A DNA stretch of 35,148 nucleotides from Alphaproteobacteria bacterium (GCA_025361185.1 JANYAR010000062.1:1-35148); one strand, 5' to 3'. Positions 22,498 through 31,004 are shown, numbered from the stretch's first letter. A program made the numbers and translations. The notes: generated by a model not told the origin, from the letters alone.

Positions 22498-24144
22498 ATG
22501 CGAACTCTCTTTGCTTCGGTTCTCTCCACGGCATTGTTGACGTCCGCAGCCCTTGCCGTGGGGGCCGCTCCGGCGATGGCTGCGGCCCGTTCCGAAGTGG
22601 TGAGCCTCAGGCGGCTAAACCAGGGGGAGTATCGCAACTCCATCGCCGACATATTCGGTCCGGAGATCGAGGTGCGGGGCGTATTCGAACCTGATCGCCG
22701 GGTGGGCGGTCTGCAGGCCGCGAGCACGGCGGTGCTCTCGGTCACGCCGGCTGGATTTGAATCCTTCACCAAGATGGCCGACAGCATAGCCGTGCAGGTG
22801 ACGGCGGAAAAATACCGGACCAAACTGCCGTGCGCTCCCAAATCCGCCAAGGCGCCGGATGACGCCTGCACTGCGCAGGTTTTGAATCATTACGGCATGC
22901 TTCTATTCCGCCGGGCTTTGACCCAGGATGAACTTAAGGGCCGCGTCAAGCTGAGCAATAGCCAGGCCAAGGCAGCGAGCGATTTTTATGCCGGGCTTCG
23001 TTATGGACTCGCCAGCCTGATTCAGTCGCCGGACTTTCTTTTCCGCAAGGAAATCGCAGCGAGCGATGACGGCAAGCAATACGCTCTGGAGCCTTTCAGC
23101 CGCGCGACGCGCCTCAGCTATCTGATGTGGAACACGGCGCCGGACGAGGAATTGTTGAAGGCGGCTCAGAACGGGGAGCTGAATACCGCGGCGGGACTTG
23201 GCAAGCAGGTTGACCGCCTGATGTCTTCACCGCGGCTGGACGTTGGCATGCGGGCTTTCTTTAATGACATGCTTGAGCTGGACACCTTCGATACGATCTC
23301 AAAGGACAGCCTCTTTTATGCCAAGTGGGGCACCGTTATCGCCAACTCGGCCAGGGAAGAGACGCTGCGCACCACGGTTGATTTGGCGCTGCACGCCAAC
23401 AGTGACATGCGCGATCTGATGACGACGCGCAAAACATTCATCAACCGCGCCTTGGCCGCCGACTACCAGATCGCTTTCCCCTTCAAGGGTGACTGGGTGC
23501 CGTATGAGTTCAGCCCGGATGCTGGCCGCAGCGGTGTTCTTACCCAGGTCAGCATGCTGGCCATGTTTTCCCATCCTGGCCGCAGCTCGCCGACCAAGCG
23601 CGGTGTTGCGGTGATGGATATCTTTTTGTGCGAGCCGACCCCCACGCCGCCGGCCAACGTCGATTTCTCCGTCGTGAACGACACCAGCGGGCCCCTTAAG
23701 ACCGTGCGCGAGCGGCTGATGGCGCATGCCAACAACTCCACCTGCGCGTCCTGCCACACCCATAGTGACCCGATCGGGCTTTCGCTCGAGGGGTTCGACA
23801 CCATCGGGGGCCGGCGCACGACCGAGAACGGGCAAAAGATCGACCTCTCTGCCACTATTCAGGGCAAGAGCTTTGTCGGTGCGGAAGGGCTGGGCCGCTA
23901 TCTGCATGACAACCCCAAATATACCGCCTGTGTCGCCCGGAAACTTCATGCCTATTCCAGGGGCGAGAACAGTGAGGATGTTCCGGCTTCGGCCTTCAAG
24001 GCCGCCTACAAGAACTTTGCCGACTCCGGCTTTCGCATGCGCGCTTTGTTGAAGGGGCTGGTTGAAGGGCCGGACTTCTTCAGCGCACCCCCGCCCACGC
24101 CCGAAACACCCAATACGGCCGCTGACAAGGTCGCGGCCAAATAA
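22498..24144 (+). CDS. DUF1592/DUF1588 (PSD/PSCyt) multidomain exported cytochrome
   Basis: A 548-residue protein with a signal peptide (to about APAMAAA). The order of domains fits the planctomycete-type PSD family: an N-terminal DUF1587-like piece (RRLNQGEYRNSIADIFG), DUF1595-like (FRRALTQDEL), DUF1592 (YGLASLIQSPDFLFRKE ... TRLSYLMWNTAPDEELL), DUF1588/PSCyt3 with TFINRALAADYQI, GVLTQVSMLAMFSHPGRSSPTKRG and the heme motif CASCHTHSDPIG (Cys416, Cys419, His420), then DUF1585 (FAAYKNFADSGFRMRALLKGLVEGPDFF-like end). It should carry one covalent heme c in the periplasm. These genes nearly always neighbour a DUF1552 gene, as here, but their function is unknown. ATG 22498 is preceded by AGGGCGGAA; the frame reaches 22426 without support. 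Confidence 0.92.
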   Translation: MRTLFASVLSTALLTSAALAVGAAPAMAAARSEVVSLRRLNQGEYRNSIADIFGPEIEVRGVFEPDRRVGGLQAASTAVLSVTPAGFESFTKMADSIAVQVTAEKYRTKLPCAPKSAKAPDDACTAQVLNHYGMLLFRRALTQDELKGRVKLSNSQAKAASDFYAGLRYGLASLIQSPDFLFRKEIAASDDGKQYALEPFSRATRLSYLMWNTAPDEELLKAAQNGELNTAAGLGKQVDRLMSSPRLDVGMRAFFNDMLELDTFDTISKDSLFYAKWGTVIANSAREETLRTTVDLALHANSDMRDLMTTRKTFINRALAADYQIAFPFKGDWVPYEFSPDAGRSGVLTQVSMLAMFSHPGRSSPTKRGVAVMDIFLCEPTPTPPANVDFSVVNDTSGPLKTVRERLMAHANNSTCASCHTHSDPIGLSLEGFDTIGGRRTTENGQKIDLSATIQGKSFVGAEGLGRYLHDNPKYTACVARKLHAYSRGENSEDVPASAFKAAYKNFADSGFRMRALLKGLVEGPDFFSAPPPTPETPNTAADKVAAK

Positions 24145-24157
24145 ACAGGAGAGCATC

Positions 24158-25492
24158 ATGAAATTAGATCGCAGATTTCTTCTCCGCGGCACCTGCCAGG
24201 GTGCGCTCGCGGTTCTGGGCCTCCCCTTCCTTGACTGCTTCCTGGACAATAAAGGCCGGGCGTTGGCCGCGACCGGGCGTCCGCTGCCCACCCGCTTCGG
24301 CACCTATTTCTACGGCCTTGGTCTGACCAAGCAGCTCTGGATACCCAAGAAGGGCGGCAAGGACTACGATATGACCATCCAGCTCAAGCCGCTGGAGCCC
24401 ATGCGTAGCAAGGTGAACGTGTTTAGCGGCCTTCGGGTCCCGCTGGACGACAATCCCAATTACCAGCACTGGTCCGGCGCGGCCGCTGCCGCAACCGGCA
24501 TCTCGCCCACCAAGATAAGCGAGTTCGATTCCAAGACCATCGACCAGCAGGTCGCCGACTCCATCAGCCATGGTACCCGCTTCAAGTCGGTGGCCGCCGC
24601 AGCCGCAGGCGATCCCAAGCAGAGCTATTCCAGCTTGGGCGCCGCCAACACGCTCCCCGCGGAAGCCTCCCCCCTGGCGCTCTATACGCGCCTGTTCGGA
24701 CCCGGCTTTCAGGACCCGTCGAAGGGCGACTGGAAGCCCGATCCGCAAGTGATGATCCAGCAAAGCGTGCTGTCGGTCGTGGCCGATGACCGCAAGCGCG
24801 TCATGCAGGATTTGGGCGCCGCCGATCGCGCCCGCATGGACCAGTATTTCAGCTCGGTGCGTCAGGCGGAACTGCAGATGGCGGCGGAGCTGCAGCGTCC
24901 CGACATCCAGGCCAAGGTGACCATTCCGGACGCGCCGCAGGAGATGATTTGCAACAATGCATTGCCGAACCTGCGCAAGTCCGCGCCGCTGATGGCAAAG
25001 CTGGGCGCGCTTGCCATGGCTACCGACCAGACGCGGGTCTTCAACTTCAGCGTTTCCGAGCCCGGCTCTCAGGTCTTCGTGCCGGGAGACTCGCTGGGAT
25101 ATCACCAGTCCACGCATGAGGAGCCCATTGATCCGATCCTGGGCTACCAGCCCCGCGTGGCGCAATACAATCTCTACATGATGGAATTGTTCTGCGGCTT
25201 CCTGCAGGAAATGGACGCAATTCCAGAAGGCGACGGCACGCTGCTGGATCACAGCCTGTTCTTTGCCTTCACCGATCAGAGTTTCCCCAAGATCCACGCG
25301 ATCGACGGTCTTCCGATCCTGCTGGCGGGCGGCGCCAGCGGCCGCATCAAGACCGGCTATCACGTCTTGGGCGACGGCAGTCCGGTTTCGCGCGTTGGTC
25401 TCACGGTACAGAAGGCAATGGGAGTTTCGCTCGAGAACTGGGGCAAGGGTACGATGGAGACCAAGAGTCCCTTCACGGAGTTGCTGGTGTAG
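24158..25492 (+). CDS. Tat-exported DUF1552 protein
   Basis: A 444-residue protein with a Tat signal (LDRRFLLRGTCQGALAVLGLPFLD). The body matches DUF1552: GRPLPTRFGTYFYGLGLT, LKPLEPMRSKVNVFSGL, HWSGAAAAATGI, the central SFEFDSKTIDQQVA-like segment, and late GDSLGYHQSTHEE and LFFAFTDQSFPKIHAIDGLPILLAG. The late segments resemble the sulfatase/DUF1501-type alkaline-phosphatase-like fold in layout, which is only an impression. AGGAGAG at 24147-24153 fixes ATG 24158, 13 bases after the DUF1592 gene. Tat export implies a folded or cofactor-bearing partner of the cytochrome. The function of the pair is not known. Confidence 0.92.
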   Translation: MKLDRRFLLRGTCQGALAVLGLPFLDCFLDNKGRALAATGRPLPTRFGTYFYGLGLTKQLWIPKKGGKDYDMTIQLKPLEPMRSKVNVFSGLRVPLDDNPNYQHWSGAAAAATGISPTKISEFDSKTIDQQVADSISHGTRFKSVAAAAAGDPKQSYSSLGAANTLPAEASPLALYTRLFGPGFQDPSKGDWKPDPQVMIQQSVLSVVADDRKRVMQDLGAADRARMDQYFSSVRQAELQMAAELQRPDIQAKVTIPDAPQEMICNNALPNLRKSAPLMAKLGALAMATDQTRVFNFSVSEPGSQVFVPGDSLGYHQSTHEEPIDPILGYQPRVAQYNLYMMELFCGFLQEMDAIPEGDGTLLDHSLFFAFTDQSFPKIHAIDGLPILLAGGASGRIKTGYHVLGDGSPVSRVGLTVQKAMGVSLENWGKGTMETKSPFTELLV

Positions 25493-25548
25493 GACAGACC
25501 AAAGCAGCTCAGGTGTTGACGCTCTAGCCTCATAAGGATTGCCTTCGT

Positions 25549-26043
25549 ATGTTCGCATTGTCTTCTCGCTGCCTCTTTGTCGCGGCGATTGTTTGTTCCT
25601 GTTTTGCCGTTGTTGGTGCCGTCGCTGGATCGGCGGAAACTGCCCAGATTAAGCCGCGCCAGGACAAGCTGCGCGATATGGGGGGTGCCCTGAAGTCGAT
25701 CGCGGATGACATCAAGAGGGGTAAATTGGATTGGGAAAATACCATCCCGACCAACGTCCAAACCATCAAGGATCGCGGTGGCTACCTCCTGAAATGGTTT
25801 CCCAAGGGCAGCGGTCCGGAATCCGGAGTAAAGACTTATGCGCTGCCGGCGATATGGCAGAAAAACGATGATTTCGTGAAGCTGGGCAAGGCAATGCAGG
25901 CTGAAGCACTCAAGCTCGACGAGGTTGCGGCGACGAAAAACGCCGATGCATTCAAAGCGCAGGTCCTCGTGATCGGCAAGACCTGCAAAGCCTGCCACGA
26001 CAATTATCGCTCACCCGACTATGAAAAAGAAAACGAAGACTGA
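25549..26043 (+). CDS. Cytochrome c'/c556-family protein
   Basis: A 164-residue exported protein: a hydrophobic leader to about residue 28, then a four-helix-bundle cytochrome c' pattern with the heme motif CKACHDNYRS near the C-terminus (about residues 145-149). The first-helix segment is KPRQDKLRDMG; the ligand position after RQxx is Leu41, as in five-coordinate cytochromes c', although Met44 is near and could serve instead. Cytochromes c' bind NO or CO or carry electrons in the periplasm. The stop TGA is followed at once by the ATG of the cytochrome b561 gene, so the two are almost certainly partners, as in known c'-b561 pairs where b561 reduces the periplasmic cytochrome. Confidence 0.9.
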   Translation: MFALSSRCLFVAAIVCSCFAVVGAVAGSAETAQIKPRQDKLRDMGGALKSIADDIKRGKLDWENTIPTNVQTIKDRGGYLLKWFPKGSGPESGVKTYALPAIWQKNDDFVKLGKAMQAEALKLDEVAATKNADAFKAQVLVIGKTCKACHDNYRSPDYEKENED

Positions 26044-26763
26044 ATGAGCTCGGCGAACCTGACCCGCAGCATGGATGGAGAAGCTATCGCCACGATAGCG
26101 GCTCGCAAGCAGCGCGTCTGGGATGGGCCGACCAGGGCGATGCACTGGCTGCTGGTTGTTTTCCTCGGTGTCTGTTGGTGGACCGGGGTTCATAACCAGC
26201 TCGAATACCATCTCTATGCTGGATATGCGGTCCTTTGGATCGCGCTGATGCGCCTTTACTGGGGTTTTTTCGGCTCTTCCACCGCCCGCTTCACGCATTT
26301 CGTGCGCGGACCCGTAGGCATCCTGAATTACGCGCGCACTCTCCATCATCGCGATACCGCGCACAGCTACGGCCACAACCCCGTCGGCGCCATCAGTGTG
26401 CTCCTGATGCTCGCCATGGTCTTGGCCGTGGTTGGGTTTGGGCTATTTGCGGTGGATGTGGACGGTCTCTATTCCGGTCCGCTGTCCAGCTATGTGACAT
26501 TCAAGGGCGGCCGTCATCTTGCGCATCTGCATTACCACTGGTTCGAATATCTGCTGGCGGTCATCGGCCTTCATATCGCCGCGGTCGCCTTTTATTTTGT
26601 CTACAAACGGCAGAATCTTGTCGCTCCGATGATCTCCGGCAGCCGGACGGTTGGCGAAGGTGACGAGGAGGAGTTGGAGCACGCGCCCTTTTGGCGGTTT
26701 GTGGCGGGGGCTGTTATTGTCTCAGGCATCGTATGGGCGGTGAGTATTGGCTTTTACTTTTAA
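26044..26763 (+). CDS. Cytochrome b561 family membrane protein
   Basis: A 239-residue integral membrane protein of the b-type cytochrome/Ni-Fe hydrogenase b-subunit family. Four to five hydrophobic spans are visible: MHWLLVVFLGVCWWTGV, YAVLWIALMRLYWGFFG, GAISVLLMLAMVLAVVGFGLF, HWFEYLLAVIGLHIAAVAFYFVY and a final span FVAGAVIVSGIVWAVSIGFYF. Candidate heme-b ligands are His in MHW, the RFTHFVRG loop and the LHYHW/GLHIA histidines. It should shuttle electrons between quinone and the periplasmic cytochrome c' encoded immediately upstream (zero-base gap, TGAATG). The extra C-terminal span after an acidic linker (EGDEEELEH) is slightly unusual for the family. Confidence 0.92.
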   Translation: MSSANLTRSMDGEAIATIAARKQRVWDGPTRAMHWLLVVFLGVCWWTGVHNQLEYHLYAGYAVLWIALMRLYWGFFGSSTARFTHFVRGPVGILNYARTLHHRDTAHSYGHNPVGAISVLLMLAMVLAVVGFGLFAVDVDGLYSGPLSSYVTFKGGRHLAHLHYHWFEYLLAVIGLHIAAVAFYFVYKRQNLVAPMISGSRTVGEGDEEELEHAPFWRFVAGAVIVSGIVWAVSIGFYF

Positions 26764-26797
26764 AAAGACCTTCAAGAACAAGAACAGGCGGCATGGA

Positions 26798-27418
26798 ATG
26801 AGAAGCAGCATTGGCATGATTTTGGGAATCGCCGGACTTTGCGCCCTGGCGGACGGCAGTTTTGCGGCCGAGCCTACCGCTGCGGCCTCCGCGCCGGCCA
26901 CGGCCGCCAAGCCGGCGGAGAATCCGCCGATGGTGCCGCCCGCCGCGCCAGGTGTATTCGCGATGCAGAAGAAGGGAGCGAATGGGTTCCATCTTGTGGT
27001 TACGGCACACCAGTTCACCTCCCGCAGCGACATCGAAAAATACTTGGCCTATCGTGCCGCAGAATTGACCCTCCAGCAGCACGGTTCCTGGTTTTCTTTT
27101 GTCGAAGCCCGCTCCAAGGACAGCACGGTACCCGTGCCCAAGCGGGATCCGGCGGGCCTGCGCTACAGCTTCCGTATGGAGTATTGGCGTCCGGTTTGGC
27201 GTTACAAACTGGCTGGTGACCCGGCCTGGAAAAATTGGAGCCCTTTCACAGGCGCGGCTTTTTTCGCAGACGGCAAGGATCCCAAGACCATCAGCGATTT
27301 TGAAGTAAGCGCCGACATCACGGTCCGTAAGAACCAGATGGACGATTCAGATCCGCTGGCTTTTGAAGCGGGCGCTGTTTCCGATCTCTTGATCAACCAA
27401 GTCTCGCCGCCGGCATAG
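26798..27418 (+). CDS. Exported protein with weak CC0125/CC1285-family similarity
   Basis: A 206-residue protein: signal peptide (MRSSIGMILGIAGLCALADGSFAA), an Ala/Pro-rich linker, and a compact domain with GFHLVVTAHQFTSRSDIEKYLAYRAAELTLQQ followed by SWFSFVEARS and later YSFRMEYWRPVWRYKL. The YRAAELTL...F pattern recalls the CC0125/CC1285 family of small exported proteins in Alphaproteobacteria, whose function is unknown. There is no lipobox Cys here. AGGCGG at 26786-26791 supports ATG 26798; a longer frame from 26747 overlaps the b561 gene. It sits between the cytochrome pair and the cupredoxin and is probably a structural or assembly factor of the same system, which is inference. Confidence 0.7.
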   Translation: MRSSIGMILGIAGLCALADGSFAAEPTAAASAPATAAKPAENPPMVPPAAPGVFAMQKKGANGFHLVVTAHQFTSRSDIEKYLAYRAAELTLQQHGSWFSFVEARSKDSTVPVPKRDPAGLRYSFRMEYWRPVWRYKLAGDPAWKNWSPFTGAAFFADGKDPKTISDFEVSADITVRKNQMDDSDPLAFEAGAVSDLLINQVSPPA

Positions 27419-27432
27419 CCATGGGAAAACGC

Positions 27433-27822
27433 ATGACGACGAACCGCCGCGCCTTCGCGCAAGGCCTAGCCGCCTTGGGAATTGGCGCGGCCGCACCCGC
27501 CTTGGCGCAAGCCAAGACAGTCGAAGTGGCGCTGAAACAATCGCCCAAGATGCTTTTTGTGCCCGGCGTTGCCAACATCAAGAGCGGGGACACGGTGCAC
27601 TGGACCAATGCCTACAGCACCACGCACACCGTCACGTTTGATCCCGCCAAGGGGGCTACACCGGCCAGTGTAGCGCTGCCCGATGGCGTGGCGCCGTTCG
27701 ATTCCGGCAATATCGAGGAAGACGGCAGTTTCAGCCATACCTTCACCGTCAAGGGTACCTATAAGTATGTCTGCATCTATCACGAGGCCATGGGAATGGT
27801 TGGAACGGTAATCGTTTCCTGA
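27433..27822 (+). CDS. Exported pseudoazurin/plastocyanin-like cupredoxin
   Basis: A 129-residue type-1 copper protein with a Tat-like signal (TNRRAFAQGLAALGIGAAAPALAQ). Copper ligands are complete: His65 in STTHTVTF, then Cys114, His117 and Met122 in YVCIYHEAMGMVG, which is the C-x2-H-x4-M spacing of pseudoazurin and plastocyanin. It should be a soluble periplasmic one-electron carrier. ATG 27421 is an alternative start; GGGA ahead of 27433 is slightly better. The last nine codons (GMVGTVIVS) recur, in frame, at 29408-29437 as part of a duplication scar. It lies 23 bases before gene A1, so electrons may pass to or from the A1/A2 proteins. Confidence 0.92.
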   Translation: MTTNRRAFAQGLAALGIGAAAPALAQAKTVEVALKQSPKMLFVPGVANIKSGDTVHWTNAYSTTHTVTFDPAKGATPASVALPDGVAPFDSGNIEEDGSFSHTFTVKGTYKYVCIYHEAMGMVGTVIVS

Positions 27823-27845
27823 CACATCGCGAACGGAGGAACATC

Positions 27846-29384
27846 ATGATCCTGCAAAAGCGTCTTATGGTTTGCGCGATGGCGACCGCCATGGCAGGCG
27901 GCACGACCTTGCCGGCGGCGGCGGCGCCCTGGGTGCGCGGCTATGTGGCGGGCACCTATGAATATGCCTTCCGCTACGGCGGCCGGCCCGATTACAGCCG
28001 CGGCGCGGAGATCGAGCCGGGCGTGGACTGTCCGCATGGCGCCAGCGTTCATTTCGCCAACGACAGCCAGACAAAGATCGCGGTGGGGCGCCAGAAATGG
28101 CGCTCGCAGCAGGAGATCGACTGGATCTCCAAGCCTCCCGGGCTGGATGAGGTCCGGGCGCCGGTGCTCACCCGTTTCCACATCTGGAATCGCGCCGTCG
28201 CCTATCGCGCCTACAAGCGCGGTATCGAAACCTATGTGAATCCCTGGGCGGCCGACGATCCCGGCCAGCCGCAGGTCACCAGCCGCATCGGCGACGGTTT
28301 CAACCTGGACGGCAAGGTCAAGGCCAATGACTTTGTCAGCCCAGTCGGCGAAAAGGGCATCGACAATAATCTCTACCGGGCCTGGGGCTGCGATGCGCCC
28401 TGGCGCGGCAATGGCAATGCCACCTTGGACCTGCGCGCCAACGACAAAATGCAGGACGGCCTTTACACTATGGTCTTCCGGATCTCCGGCAACCAGGACC
28501 CGATGAACGACAGCGACGCCACGGTCGAGGTCGGCTATTCGCCGGACAAGATCGTCAAGGACGCAAGGGGCAATGTGTCGGTGGACTATTCCTACCGCAT
28601 CCTGCAGTCAGCCCAGTACACCAAGCTCAAGGCCAAGATCAAAAACGGCGTGGTGGAGAGCGAGCAGGTGGAGCATCTGCACTCGCCGCGCATCGCCTGG
28701 TTCTATGACCAGACCGGCGATACCAACTTCGCCAAGGGCAAGATCCGTCTGAATATCGCGCCCGACGGCTTCACCGGCACCGGTCTGATGGGCGGCTACC
28801 GCAACTGGCGCGAGCTCTATACCGAAAACACCTTCGCCCAGGACGGTGGCCAGCAGGGCATCCGCGAGCATGAGGATCATGTCGGGCTTTACTACGCCCT
28901 GCGCCGCAACGCCGACGGCATGCTCAATCCTCAGACCGGAAAATATGACGGCATCTCGTCCGTCTACCGCTTCAAATTGGCGTCCGCCTATGTGGTCGAT
29001 CCCGACAAGCCGATGGACATTCCCAAGCTGACGCTGGACGAGGAGCGCATGCAGGCCTTCCTGGCGATCAAGGCCAACACCATCAAGGGCATCGAGACGC
29101 GCGTGCCCCAGCCCGTGCCGCCGGGCACGACCGAAGCCGCGGTGGGGGCTTTTGAGCACGACATCGCCGATCTGCCCAGCAAGGACTTTTTCATCAAGAC
29201 GCTGGACCGGCCGCATTACGCCAATGAAGACAAGGACGGCATTCCGCCCTGGATGCGCCGCCGCCGTGGCGCGGTTCCGGACGCCGCGCCGCCAGCCCAG
29301 CCGCAACAGCCGGCCCCCAAGGAGCCGCAGCGGCAGGTCAGCAACAAAACGCCGACTACGCTGGCGTCCGCGGAAAAGCCATGA
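27846..29384 (+). CDS. Exported protein of unknown family, copy A1
   Basis: A 512-residue protein I do not recognise. It has a Sec signal peptide (MILQKRLMVCAMATAMAGGTTLPAAAA) and a mature region starting WVRGYVAGTYEYAFRYGG. Strongly kept motifs shared with copy A2 are GVDCPHGA, AYKRGIETYVNPWAA, DGFNLDGKVKANDFVSP, RAWGCDAPWRGNGNATLDL, QDPMNDSDATVEVGYSPD, VEHLHSPRIAWFYDQTG and REHEDHVGLYYALRR. The two Cys (in DCPHG and GCDAP) could form a disulfide, and EHLH and EHEDH could bind metal. The C-terminus ends in a linker with four consecutive Arg and a Pro/Gln-rich run, then QVSN..PTTLAS..KP. GGAGG precedes ATG 27846. The flanking cupredoxin, cytochromes and DUF1592/1552 genes suggest a redox or substrate-binding role, unproven. 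Confidence 0.85.
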   Translation: MILQKRLMVCAMATAMAGGTTLPAAAAPWVRGYVAGTYEYAFRYGGRPDYSRGAEIEPGVDCPHGASVHFANDSQTKIAVGRQKWRSQQEIDWISKPPGLDEVRAPVLTRFHIWNRAVAYRAYKRGIETYVNPWAADDPGQPQVTSRIGDGFNLDGKVKANDFVSPVGEKGIDNNLYRAWGCDAPWRGNGNATLDLRANDKMQDGLYTMVFRISGNQDPMNDSDATVEVGYSPDKIVKDARGNVSVDYSYRILQSAQYTKLKAKIKNGVVESEQVEHLHSPRIAWFYDQTGDTNFAKGKIRLNIAPDGFTGTGLMGGYRNWRELYTENTFAQDGGQQGIREHEDHVGLYYALRRNADGMLNPQTGKYDGISSVYRFKLASAYVVDPDKPMDIPKLTLDEERMQAFLAIKANTIKGIETRVPQPVPPGTTEAAVGAFEHDIADLPSKDFFIKTLDRPHYANEDKDGIPPWMRRRRGAVPDAAPPAQPQQPAPKEPQRQVSNKTPTTLASAEKP

Positions 29385-29437
29385 AACGTCGAGTCCTGAT
29401 CTTGCATGGAGTGGTCGGAACGGTGATCGTCTCCTGA
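29381..29437 (+). pseudogene. Chimeric 18-codon remnant at the duplication joint
   Basis: The frame reads MKRRVLILHGVVGTVIVS and stop. Its first four codons match the start of the COG4315 gene at 31001 (MKRRQALAIL) and overlap the A1 stop codon by ATGA in the same way. Its last nine residues (GVVGTVIVS) match the cupredoxin end GMVGTVIVS in frame. It is best read as a scar of unequal recombination rather than a functional gene, though it has a coupled start and might still be translated. Confidence 0.8.
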
Positions 29438-29462
29438 CCGTTCACGAAACGGGAGGATGCCT

Positions 29463-31004
29463 ATGATCCTGCAGAAGCGTCTTATGGTTTGCGCGATGGC
29501 TTCGGCCATGGCGAGCGGTACAACGCTGCCGGTGCAGGCCTCGCCCTGGGTACGTGGCTTCGTGGTGGGCGCCCATGAATATGCCTTCCGCTATGGTGGA
29601 CGGGCCGATTACAGCCGTAACGGAGAGATTGAGCCGGGCGTGGATTGTCCGCATGGCGCCACCCTCCACTTTGCCAATCCTGACCAGACCAAAAAAGCGG
29701 TGGCGGCCCAGCCTTGGCGCTTGAAGCAGGAGGCCGAATATGTCGCCCGTCCGCCGGGGATCGACCAAGTCCGCTCGCCCTTGGGCACACGGTTCGGTAT
29801 CTGGGTTCGTGCCCTAGCCTATCGGGGTTACAAGCGCGGCATTGAGACTTATGTGAATCCCTGGGCCGCCGCGGACCCGGGCCAGCCGCAGGTGGGCAGC
29901 CGCATCGGCGATGGTTTCAATCTGGACGGCAAGATCAAGGCCAATGACTTTGTCAGTCCTGACGGCGAGAAGGGAATCGACAACAATCTCTACCGCGCCT
30001 GGGGATGCGACGCGCCTTGGCGGGGCAATGGCAACGCCACCTTGGACCTGCGCGCCAACGACAAGATGCAGGATGGCCTTTACACCATGGTCATCCGGGT
30101 CTCCGGCAATCAGAACCCGATGAACGACAGCGATGCCACGGTGGAGATCGGCTATTCGCCCGACAGGATCGTCAAGGACGCCCGGGGCGGTATCGCGGTG
30201 GATTATTCCTACCGCATACTGACGTCTGCGCAGTACACCAAAATGAAGGCGAGGATCAAAGACGGCGTGGTGGAGACGGAGCAGGTTGAGCATCTGCATT
30301 CGCCCCGCATCGCCTGGTTTTATGACCAGACCGGAGACACGAATTTCCACCAGGGCAAGATCCGGCTGAACATCGCCGCCGATGGCCAGAGCGCGACAGG
30401 CTTGATCGGCGGCTATCGCAACTGGCGCGATCTTTACGCCGAGAACACCTTCGCCCAGGACGGCGGCCAGCAGGGGGTTCGCGAGCACGAGGACCATGTC
30501 GCGCTGTATTATGCCCTGCGCCGCAATGCCGATGGCATGTTCAATCCCCAGACCGGAAAAAATGACGGCATTTCCACCGCCTATCGCATCAGGGCGGCTT
30601 CGGCCTTTGTGGTGGACCCCGACAAGCCCATGGATATCCCGATCCTGCTGGGAGACCAGAAGCGCAAGGTGGTATTCGAGGCGATCAAGGCCAACACCGT
30701 CAGGGGAATTGAGACCCGCGTGCCGCAACCTGTTCCGCCTGGTACCGGCGAGGCTTCCTATCCGGGCATGGAACGCGGCGTCCGCGAGCTTGCCAGCAGG
30801 GATTTTTTTCTCAAAACGCTGGATCGTCCGCATTATCCGGACGGCGTGGGCATGGACAACCGCGGCAATCCGGTTGACGACCAGGGTAACCGCATAGACA
30901 GCCATGGCAACCAGCTTGACGACCAAGGCAAACCCATCAAGCAACCGCAACAGCAGGTCAGCAACCAAGCACCCACCACGCTGGCTTCCGTGCAAAAGCC
31001 ATGA
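29463..31004 (+). CDS. Exported protein of unknown family, copy A2
   Basis: A 513-residue paralogue of A1, with the same signal peptide start (MILQKRLMVCAMASAMASGTTLPVQA) and long near-identical blocks: EKGIDNNLYRAWGCDAPW, RGNGNATLDLRANDKMQDG, MNDSDATVEIGYSPDRIVKD, VEHLHSPRIAWFYDQTGDT and REHEDHVALYYALRR. The conserved Cys and His clusters of A1 are all kept. The segment after LDRPHY differs wholly: A2 has four D-x-x-G-N-type heptads (residues 465-492), where A1 has Arg- and Pro-rich sequence; both end alike. GGGAGG at 29451-29456 fits ATG 29463, and an in-frame ATG at 29457 is too close to it. The stop overlaps the start of the COG4315 gene (ATGA). Both copies look intact and under selection, since frame and motifs are kept. 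Confidence 0.85.
   Translation: MILQKRLMVCAMASAMASGTTLPVQASPWVRGFVVGAHEYAFRYGGRADYSRNGEIEPGVDCPHGATLHFANPDQTKKAVAAQPWRLKQEAEYVARPPGIDQVRSPLGTRFGIWVRALAYRGYKRGIETYVNPWAAADPGQPQVGSRIGDGFNLDGKIKANDFVSPDGEKGIDNNLYRAWGCDAPWRGNGNATLDLRANDKMQDGLYTMVIRVSGNQNPMNDSDATVEIGYSPDRIVKDARGGIAVDYSYRILTSAQYTKMKARIKDGVVETEQVEHLHSPRIAWFYDQTGDTNFHQGKIRLNIAADGQSATGLIGGYRNWRDLYAENTFAQDGGQQGVREHEDHVALYYALRRNADGMFNPQTGKNDGISTAYRIRAASAFVVDPDKPMDIPILLGDQKRKVVFEAIKANTVRGIETRVPQPVPPGTGEASYPGMERGVRELASRDFFLKTLDRPHYPDGVGMDNRGNPVDDQGNRIDSHGNQLDDQGKPIKQPQQQVSNQAPTTLASVQKP
30855..30938 (+). repeat. Four heptad repeats within A2
   Basis: Residues 465-492 of A2 read as four units, DNRGNPV, DDQGNRI, DSHGNQL and DDQGKPI, consensus D-x-x-G-[NK]-x-[VIL]. 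The underlying 21-base units are diverged in sequence. The regular Asp/Gly/Asn spacing looks like a turn- or calcium-binding-style linker. A1 has no counterpart here. Confidence 0.75.

Larger units (their letters stand above)
27793..31004 (+). repeat. Tandem duplication of a ~1.6 kb unit (cupredoxin tail + gene A + start of next gene)
   Basis: Copy 1 runs from about 27793 to about 29392 and copy 2 from about 29408 to about 31004 and on. Both begin with the cupredoxin tail: 27793-27823 and 29408-29438 match at 27 of 31 bases and end in the same TCCTGAC. Both then carry a Shine-Dalgarno and gene A, and both end in an ATGA overlap with an MKRR-encoding start (29381 and 31001). The start-to-start period is 1615 bases and the end period 1620. 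Confidence 0.85.

Noticed and set aside
24164..25558. A 464-codon minus-strand frame
   Set aside because: It is antisense to the DUF1552 gene, is rich in Arg/His/Leu typical of shadow frames, and has no signature motif.
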